Source: Apis mellifera
Lineage: Eukaryota > Arthropoda > Insecta > Hymenoptera > Apidae
Assembly (NCBI RefSeq): GCF_003254395.2
Contig: NC_037641.1
Location: 186,001 to 250,000, forward strand
Direction of reading: 5' to 3'
Length of the DNA stretch: 64,000 nucleotides
Shown here: positions 1 to 12,300 of the stretch, one piece after another
How positions within the stretch are numbered: position 1 is the stretch's first letter
Layout of the letters: each line of letters starts with the position of its first letter
The notes under the pieces: model-generated
The model's database searches: none
What the model saw: the letters and a program-made list of their open reading frames with translations, nothing else
What the model was told of the DNA's origin: nothing
Position numbers and translations under genes: made by a program

Positions 1-850
1 ATAAAAATAGAAGTAAATATTATTTCTAGTCCAAATAAATTAGAATTTTAAAAATTATTAATAACATTTATGTATCTACATTTATTATAAATTGAATATT
101 AATAAATGGTTTAATAAATGGATAATAATTAAAGATTCAACATTAATACTGGTAAATTTTAAAATATTGTACTACTATGCTAATTACTTTATAATTTAAA
201 ATTTTAACAAACGTATAGATAAGCATTAACATTATTTAAATATTATTTTGTTATACAACAATCTGTATAATAAAAATAGAAGTAAATATTATTTCTAATC
301 CTTTTATTTCTAATAAATAGACTAGAATTTTAAAAATTATTAATAACATTTATGTATTTACATTTATTATAAATTGAATATTAATAAATGGTTTAATAAA
401 TGGATAATAAAAGATTCAACATTAATACTGATAAATTTTAAAATATTGTACTACTATACCAATTACTTTATAATTTAAAATTTTAACAAATGTATAGATA
501 GGCATTAACATTATTTAAATATTATTATTTAAATATTAATTAAATTTAATATTTAAATATTATTATTTAAATATTATTTTGTTATACAACAATCTGTGTA
601 ATAAAAATAGAAGTAAATATTATTTCTAATCAAAATAGACTAGAATTTTAAAAATTATTAATAACATTTATGTATCTACATTTATTATAAATTGAATATT
701 AATAAATGGTTTAATAAATGGATAATAATTAAAGATTCAACTATACTCTTTAGATAAGCATTAACATTATTTAAATATTATTTTTTTATACAACAATCTG
801 TGTAATAAAAATAGAAGTAAATATTATTTCTAATCCAAATAGACTAGAAT
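1..850. repeat. AT-rich tandem array, four unit starts, window edge
   Basis: Units beginning ATAAAAATAGAAGTAAATAT occur at 1, 270, 601 and 805, giving lengths of 269, 331 and 204 bp and a final 46-bp stub. The second copy has an extra palindromic TATTTAAATATTATTATTTA insertion (about 512-580). The third copy has lost about 65 bp after AAAGATTCAAC. The array probably continues to the left of the window. Confidence 0.93.
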
Positions 851-2243
851 AAAATCTCAATGCTTCTCGCTCTCGTTCCTTCTGCGAGGAACGCACGCTC
901 GATACAGGATTTACAAGTTTCCTAAAAAGAAGACAACAGGGTAGTTCAACGTACCGATTATCGCGATCTTCTTCCCGCTTGCGAGCCAAGGAAATTATTC
1001 AAGCGTCAGTAGTTCTTCCTATCGCTTCATCAACCGGCTAATCGTTCAATCTGGCATTAATCTTTTTCGCAAAACATTGAGGAAGATGAACAATGAAATG
1101 ATTTATAAAACTGTAAAAATATTAATCCAATAACCAAATATTTTGCCATTTAAAGTTGGAAAAGTACATTTCTCGAAGTATATTTTCGTTTCCATAGTGA
1201 ATTGATTTTGCAATGTATGTATTTCTTTTCTTAAACGACAATTTAAACAAAAATCATAATTTGGAACGATTTATATATATAAAGATAGCGGATAATATTC
1301 ATATATTCACAAAAATGGATTGTAATTAATTATCAGGATATTTTGGAGAAAGGAAAATCTATATATAATAAAAATATATGTTGAGAAATGAAAAAATTTG
1401 TTATAAACATCAATGTTACGATTTTATTATTTTTATTAAGGAAATATATTTTTGTGTTGAATTTATTTATATAAAGTTTTTATCATCGTGTCATCATTGA
1501 TCGATTATGAAATATTAATTTTACATGAAAATACAATTCTTTCAGTTTAGATTAAATATTGCTGGAATTATTGTTTTAAAATTTTATATTTAGAGAGAAA
1601 TAAATTCCCTAAAAATAATTTAATCTTAATCTGTAATCTGTAATATTCTCCAGCAAAATTATACTAAAAATTTATATTTTAATAGATGTCATTTAAATGA
1701 AAATTATTATATTTTTCTTTCCTAATAATAATACACTTGTGGTGTATAATAAAAAAAAGAAGCAGAGAAAAAAGACAAAATTCATTATATTAATAACGTT
1801 GTAGGTAAAAATAATTAAATAAAATTATCTCTAATTTTGCATGAAGATTAATTATATTTATTTGATAATTACTTACTTAATTCATATACTTATCAAATCT
1901 CATTTTTATAGAAAAAAATATTTATTTAATACAATTTTTATACAAAAATGAAAGAAAAATATAATAAGATATTCTTTAATCTTTAAATGACACAAATTTA
2001 AAGTTGGACACATAAATTAAATCGTTATACATTTTAAAACTTATCAATCAAGCTTTCTCTTTATTATATTAATCCTTAAAAAAATTTCCTTTCGTTATAA
2101 TATTGGAATTTTCAAAAAATTAAGAAAAATTGATAAAAATGAATTTATTAAAAAAATCCTCTCCAATTCTTGAATAACATATCATTTTGTACATTTTATA
2201 TATTTGTGGTCGCCTTAAAATATATCTAGAATACATACGTTTG
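851..2243. other. AT-rich DNA, no supported gene
   Basis: A slightly GC-richer patch (855-1045, with CTCGCTCTCGTTCC and CGCACGCTCGATACAGG) abuts the array; the minus-strand open frame across it is Arg/Glu-rich and unconvincing. The rest is low-complexity AT. Confidence 0.5.
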
Positions 2244-2600
2244 TCAAAATAGACAATTTTTAAATTCCCACTGAATTGGAAATCGGGATCCAGGATCACT
2301 GGAAACAAATAATCCTTGACACGATCCTTGGCCACCGCCAAGATATTTGTCGTCGTATCGAATGGGGAAAGGGTGAGGCAAACTCGCCTCAGAAGGATCT
2401 TTTTCTTTTCTTGGTGGCTTCACGGTCAAAGAAACACCATCGTTACGAATTCCCCAGCGATCGTGCAACAGGTTCGTTTACGAGCAAACTGATCGATGTT
2501 CCGTCTATTTTCGAAGCAAGACACGCGTCCGACGCAACGTCGGTCATCATTGTAAATTTATCAACGATTCAATCCCACGTGGTTTGGAAATAGTCTGAAT
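2244..2600 (-). pseudogene. GC-richer island, possible decayed coding fragment
   Basis: The segment has coding-like composition in an AT desert, and its minus strand has long partial readings in all three frames, each broken by stops at different points. One reads MTDVASDACLASKIDGTSI near 2560-2500, the next VSLTVKPPRKEKDP near 2430-2390, and the third VAKDRVKDYLFPVILDPDF near 2340-2285. That frame-hopping pattern would fit a gene fragment with frameshifts, but I cannot identify a family. A conserved regulatory element is the main alternative. An uninterrupted plus-strand frame also exists (2276-2593) and looks less protein-like. Confidence 0.2.
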
Positions 2601-2721
2601 ATTCCGTGAAATTAGATGTTTTCGATGGTGTTTTGCGACATTGCCTGTTGGAATATTCAGACATGCAAATGATTAGATATGTTTTCTCAAAATCCAAAGA
2701 ATTTAATAGATTCGAAAGATT

Positions 2722-3226
2722 TTTTTAAATTTTGTTAAATGTGATGGATTATCGATGTCATCACGTGTTGTGTAGTTTCTTTTTTTATGGAAGATAACAT
2801 TTTTTTAAGAATACGATTCTGCTATGATATTCTAGATTTCAGGAGAGAATCGATTTTTTTTAAGAAATCATTTTAAGAAATTAAACCTCAGATTATGTGA
2901 TTTCGCTAATACATTTTATTGAGTTTTTAAAATTTATTAGATTTCAGGAGAGAATCGATTTTTTTTAAGAAATTATTTTAAGAAATTAAACCTCAGATTA
3001 TGTGATTTCGCTAATACATTTTATTGAATTTTTAAAATTTTTTTTAAATTTTGTTGAATGTGAAGGATTATTGTGTTCTGTAGTTTCTTTTTTTTATAGA
3101 AGAGAACATTTTTTAAGAATACGATTCTGCTATGATATTCTAGATTTCAGGACAGAATCAATTTTTTTTAAGAAATTAATCCTCAGATTATGTGATTTCG
3201 CTAATACATTTTATTGAATTTTTAGT
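2722..3226. repeat. Complex tandem duplication, A-B-B'-A'-B'' pattern
   Basis: Module A (TTTTTAAATTTTGTTAAATG ... GATTCTGCTATGATATTCTA) occurs at about 2722-2835 and 3041-3142. Module B (GATTTCAGGAGAGAATCGAT ... CTCAGATTATGTGATTTCGC) occurs at about 2835-2936, 2938-3038 and 3143-3226. Copies are nearly identical, implying recent duplication. No coding function. Confidence 0.9.
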
Positions 3227-5770
3227 AATTTTTAAAGATTTTATAGTATATTTGTTAGTTAGCCTTTTATTAATTTTCAGAAAATTTTAATTAATATCAA
3301 TGTATAAATTAAAATATTGATCGAAGATAAACGTTTTATTTTTCAAATTTCACTTCTTAATAAATAAATCTTTTTATTAAATAATGAATACTGATTAAAA
3401 GCTTTTTCTGAAAGCTAGTGACATCTACGATATATTCTACATGACTTTTAAAGATAAGATAAAAAAATAAAATAAAATTTTTGTTAAAATAAATTCTTCG
3501 AGATTGAAGATCCATAGTTGAGGAATTTTATAAGAACAGATAGAATTTATTCCTATCTAAATAATTGATTTTTCAGTTATATTTGGAAATTTTCCATTAG
3601 TTTATACAAAACAATAAAATATATAAAATATACTATATATCAAAATCAAAATTATTTTTCTAAATTATTCTAAGCTAATCTAAGCTAATTTTACTTAATG
3701 ATTATTGAATTTGGTTTTGAGGGGAGAATTTTTATTATTAAACATAATCTTTAATTAATGACTTATAAGCTCACAAATGGTTTTTATCTTTTCTTGAAGA
3801 AGAAAAAAAAATACTTTTTTGAATCTCTCGTTATTTTTAAAATACAACGTGCGATATCAATCCATTTACAAGAGATATTACATATTCGCTAGACCACCGA
3901 TTAAATTATTATTGAAATGTATCCGCCCTCTCTCGAATTAATAAAATATTTATATATAAATGGATAAATGATAGTTGATTGTAATGAAAAATTAAAAACT
4001 TAATTCAGATATAATAATGAGGTAAGTAAACAATATTTCCATGATATAATTAAATGATAAATCAAATTTAAGTTTAAAGAAATTAATTGCACATTTTATT
4101 ACTAATTCTAAATCTATATTTTGAAAATCATCTATACTAATAAATTATTCGAAACTTTGAATTAAAATTCTTACAAGAAATTTTAATAATCTGAATTAAT
4201 CTTATTAAAATGTAATCATTTATTTAAAAATATTAATTAATTTATTTTATTTATATTATTATATTATTTTATTATTATATATTTATTAATTTATTTTATT
4301 TAAAAATATTAATTAATAAAAATTAATGTTTGAAAATTCTGAAAAAGTATCTCGATACTGCATATTATTTTATCATCAATTATAGTTACTGTTCCCAACA
4401 CGAGAATCAATTTTATCCATAATTAAAAATTTTACTTGAAATATTATTCTATATACGCAACAAACGACACGTGACGAACGGATTCTATTCGTTCTATTCA
4501 AGAATATTATTTTTTATCGTGGAAATGAAAAATGCGCGAATTATATACACACACAACACGATTAATTAAAGCGCAACTTGTACAATTAATAACTGTCCGG
4601 ATACCATGATTCAAACGGTAAATCGAAATAATGTAAACATGATAAGTTCGCGAGTGAAGAAACAACGCCTCATCTTGTTCGGATTTAATTAATAGACCGT
4701 GATGGGATGGTAACGAGTGTAAATCTAGTCCGACCAAATATATATATATATATATATCGTTAAATTTGTTTGCAACATGAATTATTGATCTTTTATTAGA
4801 ATCAACGACGTTTAATAAACGATCGAATGAAAGTGGAGATCATTGATACATCTAGAGATTAAATTTGTTTCTTAAAAATCGAGTTGTTAGATAAAAGTTA
4901 TTTTATCATATATATCATAAAATATATAATATAAGATGTTGGTGAGAATATATTTTTTAACAAAAATTCAGTTTTATAAAATTCTTGATATTATTTAATT
5001 AATTCTTAATTGTGAATATGAATTTATAAAATTTAGAATCATAATAGTATGTATGGAAGAAATATTATATAGGAAATTTAATTATTATTATATATTAAAT
5101 ATGTAAAGAAAATGATTTTGATAAGATAATTTATAAATTAATACTGTTAAATTTGGTATATGTTCAAAAATAGAAAATATCCAATTTTGTGGAAAATTTT
5201 TTGAGGAAAATTTAAAAGAATGAAAGCATAAAGTAATAAATGTAAAAGTATAATAAAAACTATATAACATAATTAAATGTAATGATTTAAATTTGAAAAT
5301 TATATTACAGTACTTTTCACAAGTGAATGCTATATAAATCACTTATTTGTACAATTTCTTTCAACATAGTATTCATTTAAAATCTAAAATAGGAAAGCAA
5401 TTTTTGAAAATTTTATTCTGAAATTTTTAAAGCTCGATTGTAACGATTGCATCATTAAAGGATTAGATTTCTTATAATGACAGTATACGAATAACTCCAT
5501 GTTTCTAGAAGTCGAATTAAAGTATATAAAATATTTCCAAAATTTTCTTTCTTATTCTTTCCAAAATTCTTTTTTTTATTTCTAAAATTACCTTCGTTAC
5601 AAATATTGTGTAAATTTCCCGCCATAATTCACTATTGATTCATTATAATATTTTAATGATTAAATGAAATGCCCAAAAATCTTATTTTAATCCGCGTTCT
5701 ATTTCTAAAATCATGCAAATTGGAAAAAAAAAAATTCTTATGCGATCTAAAATGATCGATGACAAAAGTT
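3227..5770. other. AT-rich DNA, no supported gene
   Basis: Low-complexity sequence with a (TA)n at about 4737-4757. A mild GC-richer stretch at 4440-4740 shows no gene structure. Confidence 0.5.
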
Positions 5771-6200
5771 TAAATCCGTGGAAATCTTCTCACTTAGCTG
5801 TCACAAATTCGTGACACAAATGACACAATACGAAGGAATAATAATGGCGTATCCTGAGCGGGTTGCATTAAATAACGCGCGTGATTCACTGCTTGCGTAT
5901 ACGATATATGTACACATGTATGTACAGATGTATGGATTCTGGCTTTTGCCAGAGCGCAATCAATCTCTTTGTTTGCCATACGTCGGCTCTAACCGATTCC
6001 GCACAAGATGCACAGGCCGCTTTTACTTTTGCTTCTTTCACCTTCGCCGTCTCCTTTTCTCTCCTCGTCCAAGACATTTTTCTCACGGTAACGTCTGTTA
6101 AAGTCAGCCCGTTCGTTTGCCATTTATTACTCTCGTTAAATCCGGTAAAAACAAGTGATGGGCAAGATTCATTGATTTATTAATCGGGACGTGATCGAGA
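5771..6200. other. GC-richer patch with overlapping open frames, unassigned
   Basis: Several frames on both strands are open over the same 200-300 bp (5778-6183), which fits locally raised GC better than a gene. Near 5800 there is a GTCAC-n6-GTGAC dyad followed by ATGACACA. It may be a conserved non-coding element or a small exon; I cannot decide. Confidence 0.25.
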
Positions 6201-8820
6201 TCGATAATTTACTATTTTGTTCAACGATTTTTCAATCCTTTTCATTTCATTCGTGTATAAACTAATTACTCAAAGCGTGTATCATCGAGTGAAATTAATT
6301 TCCTAGTTTTGAATAGTACAGAATTTTCTGTCAATCTTGTTATTTTATAAATTATAAATATCGATGTATAATTTTTATTTTAGTTTTTTGTTTAGATTAA
6401 AAATATTATAGATTAAAAATATTATCTATTTTTTAAATTTATTTTAATAAATGTGTATAAAACTAATCAAATTACATCAACAAAATGTCAGTATCAAATT
6501 GCTAATTCAAAATTTATATTATGTATGTTAGAAAAATGAATATTTAATATTCGATATAAAGAAATTAATAAAAAAATTGATCCAATTAATACGTGTAAAC
6601 CATGGAATCCTGTTGCTATAAAGAAGATAAATAAATTCTGTCATTAAAGCAAAAAAATGAATTTAAATATTCAATTGTTTGAAGAATTGTTAATAGTAAA
6701 TATGATTTTCTAAGTTTTAAATTATTAGTAATTAAGTAATAATGACTTAATGTAAATCCTGAAGATACTAAGATAAATGAATTAAGTAGAGGAGTTTCTA
6801 TTGGATTAAAGAATTTAATATCTTTTGGAAGTCATGATATATCAATTTCAATATTTGGAGAAATTGAAGAATGAGGAAAGGAAAAGAATTAATAATTTTC
6901 AATATTTGTTACGATTAATATTTTTATCAGCGTAAATATAAACTTTTCTCTCCTCTGATAAATGTTAATTGATTCATAAAGAAAAATAATGTTCTTTTTA
7001 TTTTTTATTTTAATTATTTATGCATTGCTATTAGAAAACAATTATTTTATGCATAATGCATGGTATCCATACATGAATATTTTTCTATATTCCAATATTT
7101 TCATCTATTATGAATTAACGTTTAATTCATATTGATATATGAAAAGACTTTGTCAATTTCTTTTGGAAGAATTTTTTTGAAATCAAATACAAAAATTTTG
7201 ATTTGTTTATTTATAAGATTTTCTCAAGATTCAAGATTCGTTCATCTTTTTTCTTACATACAACAATAATAAAAGTAGTTTCAATATTTCATTCAATTTT
7301 TAAAGTTTTATTTTTATTATTTACTTTCAACTTTTGAGATAAAGATGATTAAAAGATATACATTAGAGTTCAATGATTACTGAAGATTGGAATAAATGGA
7401 AGTTAAAATTTTGTTAGATTTTATTCAATGTAAATTACAAATAATCCAAATCATTCATATTTTAATATTTCTAAATAAAAAATTGAAAATATTTCAATTT
7501 CCATGCACACAAGTATTTATGTAATAATGTATATGTAAAAAAATATCATAAACTATTTAAAAAGTCTCGTATTTATTTATTTTTCTATCATTTGATAAAT
7601 AGAGTTAGAAAGATAGAATCGGATCGTTCATCGGTCAGAATTGCGTACAACTACGTTGCAACGAATTGCAACTTTGAAACCCTCGAAGCGATGCATCAGT
7701 GAATTGAGAAGTCAATGAACGGGGATAGCACAATGAATTAAATTGATCGGCTACGTAATGGAGATAAATTGAAGAAGCACGGAGAATTAGAAGATGCGCG
7801 TCTCGTTTGTAGGACTTGCATTATCATTTTAGCCGACAAAATGCTTCTTTTTAATCAGATTTCCAGTGGAATAATCAGGACAATTTCATGATGACAGTAT
7901 TTATATATAAATATAATATAATATTTTCTTTAAGAAATCTCGAATATAAATAATTTAAGACAATTGAATTTTATCAAAGCACTTAGTTACACTTTGAGAT
8001 TCTTTTTTCATGAATAAAAAAAAATTCAATCTGTCAATGATTTTTATATAAGGATAAATTTGTAAATTTCATGTCGAGTTATTTGCATCTTTTTTTATAT
8101 TAAAATTATATTAAAAATATTAAAAATATTGAGAAATTTCTACTTCTTGCAAATCTGTGTTTCTCTCAGAATTTTAAATTTAACTTTCATTTTGTATATT
8201 TGAATATATTTGAATTTTTTCACGAGTTAAATGATAGAATAGAAAAAAATATATAATTATTTGAAAAAAAAAAGAGAGAAAACATCAATAAACTCATTTG
8301 ATATTATTAATTTTTTGTGATTGGAAATATAAAAGATTTATAAAAATCAATTTTCTTTCCTTATATACAGAATAGTTTTTTCAATGCATGTTCAATATAT
8401 TGATAAAGATAAGTAGAAAAAAAGAAATTAATTAATTTAAAAAATAATTAAATACTTTTTTATCTAAACAATATCTTGTAGAAAATGAGATTTTCTAAAT
8501 GAAAAATGAAAAATATTCTATTTGAAAAAATAATTTTACTTTCAGGTCCTATCTCTCTAAAATATTTTTTAATGCCATCAGAAAAGGACAAGATTTCTAT
8601 CTTGTATGGATCTTACAAAAAGTATTTACCTTTGTCTTAATTTACAAATTTTTCAAATTGAAATAAGACGAATATTATAAACAAAAAATTTCTATCAATA
8701 ATAGAAAACATTAGAATATTTTCCAGCAAATTCAAACACTTTTATAAATACAAGAATAAAATTCCCTACATCTTGATACAGATATCGCCAATGTAAACAA
8801 TATCTCCAAAGCAAAAAAAA
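6201..8820. other. AT-rich DNA, no supported gene
   Basis: Only one modestly GC-richer patch (7615-7850, with GATCGTTCATCGGTCAG and GTAGGACTTGCATTATC) stands out, without coding or RNA-gene structure. Confidence 0.5.
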
Positions 8821-9310
8821 ATTAAACCAAAACCTCCACCTTCCAACCTTCCTTCTCGAACGTGGGCGTCGCTTGTTACATTTGCGAAACGGAGCGAGAG
8901 AGAGAGAGAAAAAGAAAGAAAGAATATCGGGCGAAATTAGTGGTTGTTGCAGCCGACGTGGATTGCGTAAACGCGGTCTCGATCGGCGATCAACGTCAAT
9001 TCGAACAGGAGGCCCCCTCCTGATATACCCGATATACTTGGAACGAGGCGATAGCAAAGAGAGACGAAAGGATCAGGGCTCGAGCGCGAGGTAACTGCGC
9101 GACAGGTACCTGTCCGACCGGGTACCGGATCCAACGATATTTTTCTACAGCGGAGCGTGGCCGAGCCGCGAAGGTGAAGGCAATCGAAGCGGACTCCCGT
9201 GTGTTGTTTACGAGCTGGAAACTGACGCACGCATCCGCGAAGAAAGCGCGGACGAGGCCGCGCTCAGAGATCCGGGATTCCTGGAAATTACCACCTCCGG
9301 GATTTCAGAT
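8821..9310. promoter_or_regulatory. CpG-rich island, possible promoter and untranslated first exon
   Basis: About 480 bp of sharply GC-rich, CpG-containing sequence lies in AT-rich surroundings, including a GA tract at 8894-8920. On the plus strand a donor-like GCGAG|GTAACT occurs at 9090/9091, and GACAG|GTACCT a few bases further on. No long convincing frame is present, so a non-coding first exon of a plus-strand gene with distant coding exons is one reading. A neural or developmental enhancer is another. Confidence 0.35.
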
Positions 9311-12300
9311 TGTGGCATATGTTATTGTATAAACTTGTTCCAACGTTGGACGAGATTATAGCTTTTTATTTTCTATTTTGTTCGCAAACATCGACTCGAA
9401 AAAGGGTTATACAATGTTGAGGATACTTTTAAGGATGCGGTCATTGTTTCTTATTTTTCTCGTTGATTTTTGTTCCAGTTTTTAAGTATTTAAGTTTTGT
9501 TTAAAATTGTTTGATTATTATAAAGAATTGTTGCGTGTAAAGATTTAGAATGATTTATAGGAATGTAGATATTAATGTAAAAAGGATGAAATGATCTTTA
9601 TTATAATTTTATTATATTTTAAAATTTATTTAGGTTCCAATAATTTTACTTGCAAATATTCTACTCCGTCACAACGATAAAATTAAATTTTTAAATAATA
9701 AAAGGTATTTTTTTTTTGTCTTGATTTTTATGCTTAGTGGATCTTTTACGTATAATCAAATTGCGGAATGAAGGAAAGGAAGTAGTATGTGAATTATAAT
9801 ATGTTATAAAGATTATAATATCATGAATTGTAAATCGTAGACGATAAATTGATTTTTTTTACGCTTCTAAATTAAAGTCTAAAACTAACTTATTAACATT
9901 GCTGATGATTTTCGATACAATAGATAATTTTAAAGTGAATTATTTTTCTTTTGTGATAATAAAATTTTATAATAATACGAAATGAATAAAATTATGAGTT
10001 TTTTTTTTTTTTTAATATTATTTAACATTAGAGAATTTTAAATTGAAGAAATCATGATGTTCATTTGTTGAAATTTAATTTGAAACTCATACCTAAATCT
10101 TAAGTATGTAAAAGGCTTTTTAATATAATGATATTTTTATATAATAATTATTCGATAATTACAAAATCATCATAGAATTGTCATTTTATTTTATATTAGT
10201 TCAAAAATTTGTCAATCATATATGTTATGAATCTGTTATTCAAAAGTGAAAGGAGAACAAAATTTCAATAATAAAATTTTTCATACAGTTGTAGATAAGC
10301 TAATAGATAATTTAAAATATCTTTCTTATTATAAACTAATAAAACTAAAATAATTTTTTCTATTCTAAAAATATTTCCAAAGAAAAAAATTGCAATTCTA
10401 ATTGAATCTAAAGCTAATATTATTGATGTTTTTTTTAAAATTAATTTTAAATTATCCAAATACTATGTAACAATTGACATAAATGTGAATATAAAAAGAT
10501 TTTATCGTATGATTTTAATTAATTTTATGCAACTTTTAAATTTAAACTTACGTGAATTTATTATATTATAAATTCCAAAGAGATTGCCTTCCAACACTAT
10601 TTTAAATAAGTGGGAAGCGAAAGAATATATTATAATTGACATTCAATTTTATGCAAATACAATTTCCGTTGATATAATTTACATTTAAAGTTACGCAAAA
10701 TTTTTTCCTTTGATACAATTTGTATTATTTAATATCACGGGGAATCGAAGAAGCGACCATCGACGAAATCAAAATTTGTGACCTCTATTTTATCACGGTT
10801 CTATTTTGAGATACAAATTAAATTTCAATATAAAATACGCATTTCATCGTCCTTGATTCATATATTCATAGAAGTCCGCGAATCCATTCACGGAACTAGA
10901 TTGCCTTCATAATCTGCAAGATTGGTTGAGTTTTAGTTAAACGAAATATTATGTTAATTTGAGTTCCTCACTTGTATCAATTATTATTGTTAACTTGACG
11001 AAACAAAGGTTTTATTTTTTTCTTCTCCAATAATTTTGCTTTTTACAAGTTTGAATCAATTTTATTTTTTTATTTTTACTTTTTTGATAATCATAAATTT
11101 CATATAATTAATTATTAGTTATTTATTAATAAAATTAAATATAAATATACTCCATTTTCTTAAAAAATTTAAAATGAAAACTGATGATTCTTTATTTTTT
11201 TTATGTTATGATTTTTCTTGTTCAATTTTGTTGCTTTTTTAAAAAGGTATCAGCGATGAAATGTGATCCAAATTTATTTCATTATTTAACATAAAATATC
11301 CACACAATTTCTAATCCATCATATTGAATCATATTGATTTTATCACAATTTTATATCCAAAACTTTTTTAAGTTGAAAAAAGATTGTCTTCTTGAAAAAT
11401 TTCTTTCTTTTATTTCATTTTTTCCATTAAATTCTTTTTAATTTTCTTTCCCTTTTTGTCACTCGGAAGAAAATCCTTTTCGTCCTTTCCAAGTTTATTT
11501 TCCTCTCGTTTCTCAAGGCGAAACCGATGTCGTACTTCATTGTTTCTCAATGAAGTTACCTTCTTGACAGGAAAGATTGATAAGTTAAAGTCATGTTCAC
11601 TATTCTCTACTTCTTTTTGCCATATTTATGGCGTAATAATAAACAAATGAATACTAAACACATATACAGATATATATACAATGTGCAATTAAAATCTATT
11701 TCATAAAAAAAAAAAAGGAAAATGGAACTGAATTATGAATTTAGAAAAAATTAATTTTATTGCATATTTATACTTTTATCGAATTGAACAATTGATCACA
11801 GCAAGAAGCACTCTTTTTTAATTATTTTAAATGATACATCTAAAAAAAATTCTGTATTACATTTATTATAATATTCTTTTTTTTTAAGAAAGAATTTTTA
11901 ATTAATTATTATTACATGAAATCTATAACCTCAAAATTACTTCATTTTAATATGTAATTTTATTATATAGATATTATTTTTTTCATTAAACTGATTTTGT
12001 AAATTCAATATTAAGAATTCAATTCAAGAATTAATATAATTGAATCAATTATTTATTTGATTTATTGAAATTTTTCTTTCCCTTGTAGATATTTTTAAAT
12101 TCTTATAATTTTATATTTTATTAATAATGTTTGATGTTTTAAATTGAAAAATTCTGTAGTATAAGCTAGATATTGTTTTGTGCAACAACGATATTTATTT
12201 ACCATTTATTTTATGCAATAAGCAAGTAGATTCAAACAATCTTTTGCAACTAATAGAAAACAATAAAAAAAATCGAGTTTTATCGATTATTTTTGAAACG

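Noticed and set aside
5778..6183. Overlapping 60-107-codon frames
   Set aside because: Frames on both strands are open over the same interval and none has a recognised motif; raised GC explains them.
9150..9225. tRNA A-box-like CGTGGCCGAGCCGCGAAGG
   Set aside because: No downstream B box (GTTCGANNC) and no cloverleaf stems were found.
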